NCBI GenBank assembly: GCA_002353975.1
Contig: DEKQ01000117.1
Coordinates: 1,949-7,120 of the forward strand
DNA length: 5,172 nt
Direction of reading: 5' to 3'
Source of the DNA: Prevotellaceae bacterium UBA2718
GTDB lineage: Bacteria > Bacteroidota > Bacteroidia > Bacteroidales > Bacteroidaceae
In this document: in pieces, positions 1-5,172 of the stretch
Layout: every line of letters begins with the position of its first letter
Numbering within the stretch: the stretch's first letter is position 1
Program-made: the position numbers and the translations under genes
The notes under the pieces: generated by a model
What the model saw: the letters and a program-made list of their open reading frames with translations, nothing else
Databases searched by the model: none
What the model was told of the DNA's origin: nothing

Positions 1-28
1 TCACAGGGGGACAGACCCCCTGTGAGCT
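1..28. repeat. Palindromic repeat, copy 1
   Basis: The arms TCACAGGGGG (1-10) and CCCCCTGTGA (16-25) are perfect reverse complements around the 5-nt centre ACAGA, giving a 10-bp GC-rich hairpin. The copy is followed by GCT and is identical over 28 bp to the copy at 321-348, in the same orientation. It starts at the window edge, so any further match to the left cannot be seen. It resembles the short dispersed REP-like palindromes of bacterial genomes. No T-tract follows, so it is not a standard terminator. Aldo/keto reductase coding sequence begins directly after it. Confidence 0.9.
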
Positions 29-345
29 TGGTGTTGGAGCAGGGAGCACTCTCCGGTAAATACAACAAGGAGAACCCGCTGCCCGCAGAAAGTGAGCGCG
101 GACAGAAGTACAACCCTGTGCTGCCGCAGTTGGAGGCACTGACTGGCGAAATGACTGCCATCGGGCAGAAATATGGTGCAAGTTGTTCGCAGATAGGAAT
201 TGCCTGGGCCATCGCCAAGGGTACACTGCCCATCATCGGAGCCACCAAGGATCGTCATGTCATCGAGGCTGCCGAGGCTGCAAAGATTCAGTTGACTGCC
301 GAGGAGGTGACCCGTCTTGCTCACAGGGGGACAGACCCCCTGTGA
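1..345 (+). pseudogene. Aldo/keto reductase, internal fragment (truncated at both ends)
   Basis: The frame is open from the left edge and ends at TGA 343-345. From about base 29 to 320 it encodes sequence typical of the C-terminal third of aldo/keto reductases (NADPH-dependent carbonyl reductases with a TIM-barrel fold). VLEQGALSGKY comes first, then GASCSQIGIAWAIAKGTLPI, with the family's IAWAI..G..PIIGATK signature that forms part of the cofactor-binding region, and LTAEEVTRL near the end. The catalytic Asp/Tyr/Lys/His part would lie upstream and is absent. The residues before LVLEQG (SQGDRPPVS) and the last ones (HRGTDPL) are encoded by the two palindromes, not by the enzyme gene. The normal last stretch of the protein is missing. 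A GTG at 22 could serve as a start but lies inside the repeat and gives only about 107 residues. Most likely a non-functional remnant or an assembly-joined piece. Confidence 0.75.
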
Positions 346-348
346 GCT
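321..348. repeat. Palindromic repeat, copy 2
   Basis: Same 28 bases and orientation as copy 1: arms 321-330 and 336-345 around ACAGA (331-335), then GCT. The TGA that ends the aldo/keto reductase frame lies in the right arm (343-345). Pyruvate phosphate dikinase coding sequence starts within a few bases of its right end, in a different frame. The copy therefore marks the boundary between two unrelated gene fragments. Confidence 0.9.
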
Positions 349-490
349 CTGCGGTATCTGCGGTGAGCATGGTGGCGAGCCCAGCTCTGTGAAGTTCTGT
401 GCCAAGATCGGCATGAACTACGCATCTTGCTCTCCTTTCCGCGTGCCCATCGCCCGCCTCGCCGCCGCGCAGGCCGCTGTAGAGGAATAA
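344..490 (+). pseudogene. ppdK: Pyruvate phosphate dikinase, C-terminal fragment
   Basis: About 48 codons ending in TAA at 488-490 encode the extreme C-terminus of pyruvate, phosphate dikinase, the enzyme that interconverts pyruvate and phosphoenolpyruvate using ATP/AMP and phosphate/pyrophosphate. Visible hallmarks are GICGEHGGEPSS, whose Cys (codon 359-361) corresponds to the catalytic acid/base Cys of the PEP/pyruvate domain, and NYASCSPFRVPIARLAAAQA, the almost invariant family end. The complete enzyme is about 900 residues, so more than 90% is missing. Upstream the frame runs only through the palindrome to a TGA at 308-310, and no start codon fits. The C-terminus itself is intact and followed by a terminator, so this looks like a genuine gene 3' end whose upstream part has been replaced at the repeat by rearrangement or mis-joining. 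Confidence 0.85.
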
Positions 491-511
491 ATTAGCTCTG
501 ATAGATTAAAT

Positions 512-547
512 AAGGGACTTGTCCATTTGGACAGGTTCCTTTCTTTA
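512..547 (+). terminator. Rho-independent terminator after ppdK end
   Basis: AAGGGACTTGTCC (512-524) pairs with GGACAGGTTCCTT (529-541) over 13 positions, two of them G-T wobbles, with an ATTT loop (525-528). The stem is followed by TCTTT. It lies 21 bp after the ppdK stop codon, as expected for the end of that transcript, and would insulate the efflux operon from it. Confidence 0.75.
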
Positions 548-617
548 TGCCCATACGAGGATTCCTGTTAATTTTTAAGTGAAAACGTCGCATATTGTGC
601 GTTATTTTGCGGATTTG

Positions 618-649
618 TTTGGTGATTCGGCATTTTTTTCGTACCTTTG
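618..649 (+). promoter_or_regulatory. Bacteroidetes-type promoter for the efflux operon
   Basis: TTTG at 618-621 and TACCTTTG at 642-649 are separated by 20 bp. They match the -33 TTTG and -7 TAnnTTTG elements used by the primary sigma factor of Bacteroidetes. A run of T (633-639) lies in the spacer. Transcription would start near 654-658, leaving a leader of about 155 nt before the outer-membrane channel gene. It is the best promoter match I saw in the intergenic region; the pump genes are too tightly packed to expect internal promoters between them. Confidence 0.7.
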
Positions 650-654
650 CAGCC

Positions 655-810
655 GATTTTGGGATTTCGAAATGAATAGTGCTCGAAATTCTTCTTTTGA
701 TTTGTTCCCTAATCAGAGAGGTTTGTAGCGCATTGTGGCAAACGTGAGGTTTGTCCGAACCATGACGGTTCATTATTCGTATTTCCGAGGGATGGAATAG
801 ATGACGAGTA
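655..810 (+). promoter_or_regulatory. Structured 5' leader of the efflux operon
   Basis: Between the predicted transcription start and the first pump gene lie several small elements. TCGAAAT occurs twice in direct orientation (667-673 and 683-689, 16 bp apart), and the first copy is part of the palindrome ATTTCGAAAT (664-673). GAGGTTTGT is repeated at 718-726 and 746-754. Two adjacent hairpins follow: 737-743 with 749-755 (one G-T pair) and 757-761 with 767-771. Short reading frames 672-728 (18 codons) and 762-800 (12 codons) start with ATG; the second ends directly before ATG 801. These could be operator or attenuation elements for the pump. All signals are short and a regulatory role is inference only. 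Confidence 0.3.
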
Positions 811-2223
811 ATGAATTGTAAGAATACATTTATTAGTTTAATGAATTGTCACAAGTATTTTTGTGCTCTGGCTGTCTCGATGATAGTTGGAGCAAATGGC
901 TGTGCGCCTGCGTTGGCACAGCACAGGATGAGTCTTCAGTCGCTCTTTAACCTGGCTGACCAGCAGAGTCAGCGCATCAAGGTCAGCGAGGTGGCACTGA
1001 AGGCTGCTGAGGAAGGGGTGGCATCGGCAAAGTCGGCCATGCTGCCAAGTGTTGAATTCAGCTTGCAAGGTTCTTACACGGGCAATGCTTTCCTGATGTC
1101 ACGAGGCTTCTCCACCAGTGGTACTACAGAGTATATCGTGCCGGGACTGGGACCTCAACAGGTGGAGAACGGGAAACAGCCGACACCACATTGGGGCAAC
1201 AGTTTCACCGCTCGGGCGAGTCAGGTAATCTATGCAGGCGGTGCTATTAGCTCCGGCATCGAGATGGCAAAGCTGGGTCGTCAGTTGGCAGAACTTGATG
1301 TTGAGAAAAATCGTCAGGAGGTACGTTTCTTGCTTACCGGTTATTACCTTGACCTCTGCAAGCTACAGAATCAGTCGCAAGTGATAGCTAAGAACATAGA
1401 GTTGACGGAGAAAGTGATCGAACAGATGAAGGCCCGCAGAGAACAGGGAACGGTGCTGAAGAACGACATCACGCGATACGAACTACAACGGCAGAGTCTG
1501 CTGCTTACGAAGGCACAAATTGACGATGCGCAGAAGATTATCCGACATCAGATTAGCACAACCGTCCACCTGCCCGAGGGTGAGGATTTCGAGGTGGATA
1601 CACAGTCGCTCGAAGAGGAGGAAATGGCACTCAAGACGCTCACCTCCGAGGAGTCGTGGCAACAGACAGCAGCGGAAAACAACATCGATATCCGTAAGGC
1701 TTCGCTTGTATCGGAAATGTCGGAACAGAAAGTAAGAAATACTCGTGCGGCATCGCGTCCGTCAGTGGCTTTAGTTGTCGAAAACAATCTGTCTGGTCCA
1801 TACACCTCCGACCTGATTCCGAAGAATGCCAACGTCAACGTGTGGTTTGTAGGAATTGGAGTGAAATACAATTTGTCAAACCTCTGGAAGAACAAGCATA
1901 ATATCCGAAAGGCAAGGCATGAGAACACCCAGGCACGCGAAAGCGTGCAGCTGGCGCACGAAGGTATAGAGAAAGGTGTGCAGGCAAGCTACACCAATCT
2001 GCTGACCAGCTCGGTAGAGGTTAGAACGCAGGAGAAACAAGTGGAGCTTGCCGACCAGAATTATACGGTGGTCAAGAATCGCTACGACAACGACCTGGCT
2101 TTGCTGACCGATATGCTTGATGCCTCAAACATGAAACTCTCTGCCGATATGGCTTTGGTAAATGCACGTATCAATATGCTTTACAACTATTTCAAACTTA
2201 AGTACATCACAAATACACTTTAA
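811..2223 (+). CDS. TolC-family outer-membrane efflux channel
   Basis: Outer-membrane factor of a tripartite efflux pump. Trimers of this family form a beta-barrel in the outer membrane and a long alpha-helical periplasmic tunnel. The 470 residues fit the family. A signal peptide (hydrophobic stretch about residues 18-35) ends in ALA-Q, a likely signal peptidase I site at 36/37. Two outer-membrane efflux protein repeats follow: the first with SQVIYAGG (137-144) and the helical REQGTVLKNDITRYELQ segment (210-226), the second with RYDNDLALLTDMLDA (424-438). A Cys at 31 (ANGC) makes a lipoprotein possible but is a poor lipobox. ATG 811 gives a long n-region; an in-frame ATG at 841 in the same TAATGAATTGT context would give a more typical signal peptide and 460 residues, so the true start may be 841. 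First gene of the operon; the stop lies 5 bp before the adaptor gene. Confidence 0.9.
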   Translation: MNCKNTFISLMNCHKYFCALAVSMIVGANGCAPALAQHRMSLQSLFNLADQQSQRIKVSEVALKAAEEGVASAKSAMLPSVEFSLQGSYTGNAFLMSRGFSTSGTTEYIVPGLGPQQVENGKQPTPHWGNSFTARASQVIYAGGAISSGIEMAKLGRQLAELDVEKNRQEVRFLLTGYYLDLCKLQNQSQVIAKNIELTEKVIEQMKARREQGTVLKNDITRYELQRQSLLLTKAQIDDAQKIIRHQISTTVHLPEGEDFEVDTQSLEEEEMALKTLTSEESWQQTAAENNIDIRKASLVSEMSEQKVRNTRAASRPSVALVVENNLSGPYTSDLIPKNANVNVWFVGIGVKYNLSNLWKNKHNIRKARHENTQARESVQLAHEGIEKGVQASYTNLLTSSVEVRTQEKQVELADQNYTVVKNRYDNDLALLTDMLDASNMKLSADMALVNARINMLYNYFKLKYITNTL

Positions 2224-2228
2224 CGAAT

Positions 2229-3257
2229 ATGGAAAAGAATAAAATTTCAACCTACGGTTATAATGCAATCATCATCATATGTATAGTGTGCGGTGCCGTT
2301 TATGCCGCCAGTCAGTTTATGCATTTCGGAGGCGGCGAAGTTACGGATAATGCCCGTGTATGCCAGAACATAGTGCCGCAGAACTGCCGGGTGCAGGGTT
2401 TTATACGCGAGGTTCGCTTTGCTGAATTTCAGGAGGTGAAGAAAGGCGACACGCTAGTGGTCATTGAAGACGCTGAGTTTCGTCTTCGCCTGGCCCAGGC
2501 AGAAGCTGATCTCACACGTGCTGAGCGCGGTTCGCAGGGTACGGCAAGCAGTATCAACACCACAAAGACCAGTATCAGTGTGACCGAGGCTGGCATTGAA
2601 GCCGCTCGTGTGCAGATGGAGAATGCTCAAAGGGAGGATGCCCGTTTTCAGAAACTGCTCCAGCAGGATGCCGTTACGCAGCAGCAGTATGACAATGTCC
2701 ACACCGGTTATCTGAGTGCCAAGGCTGGATATGAGCAGGCATTGCGTTCGCGCAACACCCAGACGGCTGTAGTGGCAGAACAAGGTCATCATCTCTCAGC
2801 ATCGGAAGCTACCATAGAACTGGCTCGTGCACAGGTGGAGATTGCACGACTGAACCTCTCGTATTGCTACATCACAGCCACTTGCGACGGTGTGGTGGGC
2901 AGCAAAGATATCCATGAGGGTCAGTTGGTTAATCCTGGTCAGACGATGGTCAGTATCGTCGACAAGCATGAGAAATGGGTAGAGGCTAACTATCAAGAGT
3001 CGCAGATGCCGAATATCAAGGTGGGTGATAAAGTGCGTTTTACTGCCGATGCCGTTCCTGATGCTGAATATACAGGTGTGGTAGAGCGTATCAGCGATGC
3101 AACAGGAAGTGCGTTCTCGCTGATTCCTATCGACAATGCTACTGGCAATTTCGTAAAGGTAGAGCAACGTGTGACGGTGCGTGTGAAGATTGACGCATGC
3201 GATGAGCTGAAGAAGCTGCATGGTGGTTATAATGTTGTTTGTAAGGTAGAAGAGTAA
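2229..3257 (+). CDS. EmrA/HlyD-type periplasmic adaptor (membrane fusion protein)
   Basis: Adaptor that joins an inner-membrane transporter to a TolC-type channel. One N-terminal membrane anchor (about residues 12-28) is followed by TDNARV (39-44), matching the TDDAYV start of the periplasmic part in EmrA. Next come the first half of a lipoyl-like domain (about 45-80), a long helical hairpin rich in Ala, Gln and Glu (about 82-205) that should contact the channel, and the second lipoyl half (YITATCDGVVGSKDIHEGQ, 214-232). A beta-barrel part ends in GNFVKVEQRVTVRVKI (306-321), which is diagnostic of the EmrA branch that partners MFS pumps. The length of 342 residues is normal. It has several Cys, including pairs at 46/53 and 213/219, more than I would expect for this branch. 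The stop codon overlaps the next start by one base (TAATG), so translation of adaptor and permease is probably coupled. Confidence 0.93.
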   Translation: MEKNKISTYGYNAIIIICIVCGAVYAASQFMHFGGGEVTDNARVCQNIVPQNCRVQGFIREVRFAEFQEVKKGDTLVVIEDAEFRLRLAQAEADLTRAERGSQGTASSINTTKTSISVTEAGIEAARVQMENAQREDARFQKLLQQDAVTQQQYDNVHTGYLSAKAGYEQALRSRNTQTAVVAEQGHHLSASEATIELARAQVEIARLNLSYCYITATCDGVVGSKDIHEGQLVNPGQTMVSIVDKHEKWVEANYQESQMPNIKVGDKVRFTADAVPDAEYTGVVERISDATGSAFSLIPIDNATGNFVKVEQRVTVRVKIDACDELKKLHGGYNVVCKVEE

Positions 3258-4888
3258 TGGGAAGGCTGACAGAATTTCTGATGCAGGCACCGCCGCCACC
3301 TTCAGGCATGGGCTTCAGTATGCCGATGATGAAAGGCTGGGTGCCTCGCAGGTTGCAACCGTGGATTTATGTTCTTACGGCTCTGTGCTTCCAGTTCTCG
3401 GGAGGCATGTATTTAGGTGCCCTCGACGAGATTCGTGGCACGACCAACTTCATGATCGAGGATGTCATGTTTCTGCTCTATGCCACGCTTGCCGGTATGG
3501 CCATGTGGTTCCCAATGCTGTTCAGAATGAAGTTCCGCTTCACCAATCAGCAGTTGCTGTGTACCTCGGCTATCGTCATGGGCATCTGCAACGTTATTAC
3601 TATGCATAGCCAGTCGATGCCTGTACTCGTTGTGGCATGCTTCATTGCAGGGATTGCCAAGATACAAGGTACATTCGAGTGCATGAGCAACATCCAGTTG
3701 TGGATTACGCCAAAGCGCGACTTCGCCGTGTTCTTCCCTGTGCTCCACATCCTGCTGCTCACTGCCATCGAGGGTGGGGGATGGCTTGCTGCCTGGATGG
3801 GGCATCATTTCACATGGCAAATGATGCACGCTTTCACCGTAGGCACCATGTCGTTCGTACTGCTTACACAGATAATTCTGTGCCGTCCGTTCTGCCCGAT
3901 GCCTAACAGGTTCTCGCTGAAGGGAACCGACTGGCAGGGGGCACTGCTCATCTGCGTAACGATGCTCCACCTCTCCTACGTTTTTGTCTATGGCGATCAC
4001 TACAGGTGGTTCGCAAACCAGCATATCAGAATGGTGGGGGCTTTTACACTCATCTTTGCGGGACTCACCCTCTACCGGCTGATTCACAACCGCTATCCAT
4101 ACGTAGAACTTCGCCTGTTGAAGTGCCGCAACGTGGTGCCTATCCTCATCGTTACCATATTGGCAGAGCTGGCTTTCGGTGCCGAGCATACACTCGAGGA
4201 GATACTCTACTCAGAGGTTGTCGGGCTTGAGGAACTCACCAAGGAGAGTCAATACCTGTGGGCATTGCCGGGAATGTTTCTTGGCATAGGGCTCGACCTC
4301 TACTGGCTTAAGGTCCGGAAATGGAAAGTATGGAAACTGATAGGCATCAGCTTTCTGTCCATCAGCGCATACGCCCTGCTTATGTACACCACGGTAGGTA
4401 TGTCGGTAAATATTGAGCAATACTGGCTGGCCATCATACTCCGTGGTTTTGGCTATGGCATTCTAGCACCAACCCTGATGTGGGCTTTAAACGAATCGGT
4501 GCCGAGTCTTGAGATGTTTTTCATGGGTCTGTTCGTATTTAATATCCCCCACATGTATCTGGGCGGTGCTATGGGCTATGGTTTCTATACCACTATCTTC
4601 TCGCATTTCCTTAGCGAAGACATGATGAACTACGGCCGCCAGCTGACACTCACCAACCTTGATCTCTCGCATTTCAACTTCGGAGAGTTCATGGGCGATG
4701 GCTATCTGCACTCGATGATGCTCGTGGCCATCAAGCAGGTTTATGGCTACGTCATCTGGTTCTCTCTGCTCCTGGCATCCATCTTCTTGCTGTGTGACAT
4801 TCCTGCTGTCAGAACAAACATACGCAAGGTCCCTCTATGGCCTGTATTGGCAATAGAATATCTGGCAGGGAAACATAAGACGGTATAA
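3257..4888 (+). CDS. MFS permease, divergent DHA2/EmrB-like, about 14 membrane helices
   Basis: Inner-membrane transporter of the pump, presumably a proton-driven exporter of drugs or other amphiphiles; the substrate is unknown. Hydrophobic segments lie near residues 36-56, 68-90, 100-115, 122-140, 156-178, 190-210, 226-246, 258-276, 292-308, 333-350, 360-380, 388-408, 420-445 and 495-515. That makes about 14, as in DHA2 transporters, and 543 residues is a usual length. DHA2-like features are YGDHYRWFANQHI (245-257), RLIHNRYPYVELRLLKCRN (274-292) and GGGWLAAWMGHHFTWQ (173-188), the last in the motif C region. The canonical motif A after helix 2 (G-x-L-a-D-R-x-G-R) is not recognisable: the sequence reads FPMLFRMKFRF (85-95). 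Motif C lacks its usual Pro. The N-terminus carries a Pro/Met-rich cytoplasmic stretch (10-30). The family call rests mainly on topology, these local matches and the adaptor and channel genes beside it. Confidence 0.85.
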   Translation: MGRLTEFLMQAPPPPSGMGFSMPMMKGWVPRRLQPWIYVLTALCFQFSGGMYLGALDEIRGTTNFMIEDVMFLLYATLAGMAMWFPMLFRMKFRFTNQQLLCTSAIVMGICNVITMHSQSMPVLVVACFIAGIAKIQGTFECMSNIQLWITPKRDFAVFFPVLHILLLTAIEGGGWLAAWMGHHFTWQMMHAFTVGTMSFVLLTQIILCRPFCPMPNRFSLKGTDWQGALLICVTMLHLSYVFVYGDHYRWFANQHIRMVGAFTLIFAGLTLYRLIHNRYPYVELRLLKCRNVVPILIVTILAELAFGAEHTLEEILYSEVVGLEELTKESQYLWALPGMFLGIGLDLYWLKVRKWKVWKLIGISFLSISAYALLMYTTVGMSVNIEQYWLAIILRGFGYGILAPTLMWALNESVPSLEMFFMGLFVFNIPHMYLGGAMGYGFYTTIFSHFLSEDMMNYGRQLTLTNLDLSHFNFGEFMGDGYLHSMMLVAIKQVYGYVIWFSLLLASIFLLCDIPAVRTNIRKVPLWPVLAIEYLAGKHKTV

Positions 4889-4893
4889 CCAAA

Positions 4894-5172
4894 TTATTTC
4901 CTCTTATGCCTGAGGTATTGAGTGGGTGACTCTCCGAAATAGTTGGTAGAAAGAAAAAGCTCCTGAGCGCAGTACTTCACCGTCGGGAGTCCGTATGTTT
5001 GCTGCCGACCTTCATCATAATAGCTTCGAAGCAGGTTCTCGAAGCGAGTCAGCAGGTCGCTGGATGATTTTGTCTGCAATGAGAGTTGGCGAACATAGAA
5101 TCTGGATATATATTCCAAGACAAGCTGCAGGTATGCCACGAGTATATGCTGTGTTCCATCAATATTCAGGCA
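4894..5172 (-). pseudogene. AraC-family regulator, 3' part, with shortened DNA-binding domain
   Basis: The frame is open to the right window edge, so the N-terminal sensor domain is cut off; 92 codons are visible. The linker SSSDLLTRFENLLRSYY (36-52 of the visible part) and GLPTVKYCAQELFLSTNYFG (61-80) match the start of the AraC DNA-binding domain in Bacteroidetes regulators, up to the beginning of the first recognition helix. The next residues are ESPTQYLRHKRK and stop, which resemble the extreme end of the same domain (G-x-S-P-x-x-Y-R). About 60 residues normally found between these points, holding the rest of the first and all of the second helix-turn-helix, are missing, and the frame is preserved. 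The junction is near Gly80 (4930-4935). It may be a real in-frame deletion that inactivates DNA binding, or an assembly or sequence error. The gene converges on the pump operon with only 5 bp between stop codons and would be its natural candidate regulator. Confidence 0.7.

Noticed and set aside
1..348. Palindrome pair as a CRISPR array or transposon ends
   Set aside because: There are only two copies with a 292-bp protein-coding interval, no spacer-like units, no transposase, and direct rather than inverted orientation.
1..414. Minus-strand ORF of 137 codons over the aldo/keto reductase and ppdK fragments
   Set aside because: The plus strand encodes clearly recognisable enzyme sequence here. 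The reverse frame crosses both palindromes and two unrelated genes.
589..601. Small inverted repeat CGCA-TATTG-TGCG upstream of the promoter
   Set aside because: The 4-bp arms are too short to separate from chance in this sequence; there is no second supporting site.
492..773. Minus-strand ORF of 93 codons in the intergenic region
   Set aside because: It spans the terminator, the promoter and the leader of the plus-strand operon, has an unremarkable Lys/Arg/Ile-rich sequence and no recognisable motif, so it is probably chance.
3413..4189. Long minus-strand ORF (258 codons) inside the permease gene
   Set aside because: It is antisense to well-supported membrane-protein sequence and is hydrophilic with no known motif. 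It is a reverse-frame shadow of the permease.

Overview
The window looks like chromosomal DNA from a member of the Bacteroidales (Prevotella/Segatella/Bacteroides type). Three things point there: a good match to the Bacteroidetes -33 TTTG / -7 TAnnTTTG promoter, start codons without clear Shine-Dalgarno sequences, and gene types typical of the order. The assignment is inference; no rRNA or other marker gene is present.

Left edge (1-490): this is a mosaic. Two identical 28-bp copies of a near-perfect palindrome (10-bp arms, 5-nt centre) lie at 1-28 and 321-348 in the same orientation. Between them is an internal piece of an aldo/keto reductase gene. Directly after the second copy, in another frame, come the last ~49 codons of pyruvate phosphate dikinase (ppdK), including the catalytic Cys motif. 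Both genes are cut exactly at a palindrome. This is either a repeat-mediated rearrangement or an assembly chimera. A hairpin with a T-rich tail (512-547) ends the ppdK end.

Middle (491-810): no convincing protein gene. It holds the ppdK terminator, a Bacteroidetes-type promoter (618-649), and a transcribed leader of about 155 nt with direct repeats, two adjacent small hairpins and short upstream reading frames.

Main cassette (811-4888, + strand): three tightly packed genes, with a 5-bp gap and then a 1-bp stop/start overlap. They encode a complete EmrAB-TolC-type tripartite efflux pump: a TolC-family outer-membrane channel, an EmrA/HlyD-type periplasmic adaptor and a 14-helix DHA2/EmrB-like MFS permease. 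The adaptor should link the inner-membrane permease to the outer-membrane channel so that drugs or other toxic amphiphiles are expelled directly to the outside. The substrate cannot be read from the sequence. The permease is divergent in the hallmark MFS motifs A and C.

Right edge (4894-5172, - strand): the 3' end of an AraC-family regulator gene, convergent with the pump operon and only 5 bp from it. Its DNA-binding domain appears to lack most of the two helix-turn-helix units, as if by an in-frame deletion, so the regulator as written may not bind DNA.

I see no clearly new system. The points most worth a second look are the palindrome-bounded gene fragments, the shortened AraC domain, the unusual MFS permease and the structured leader of the pump operon.
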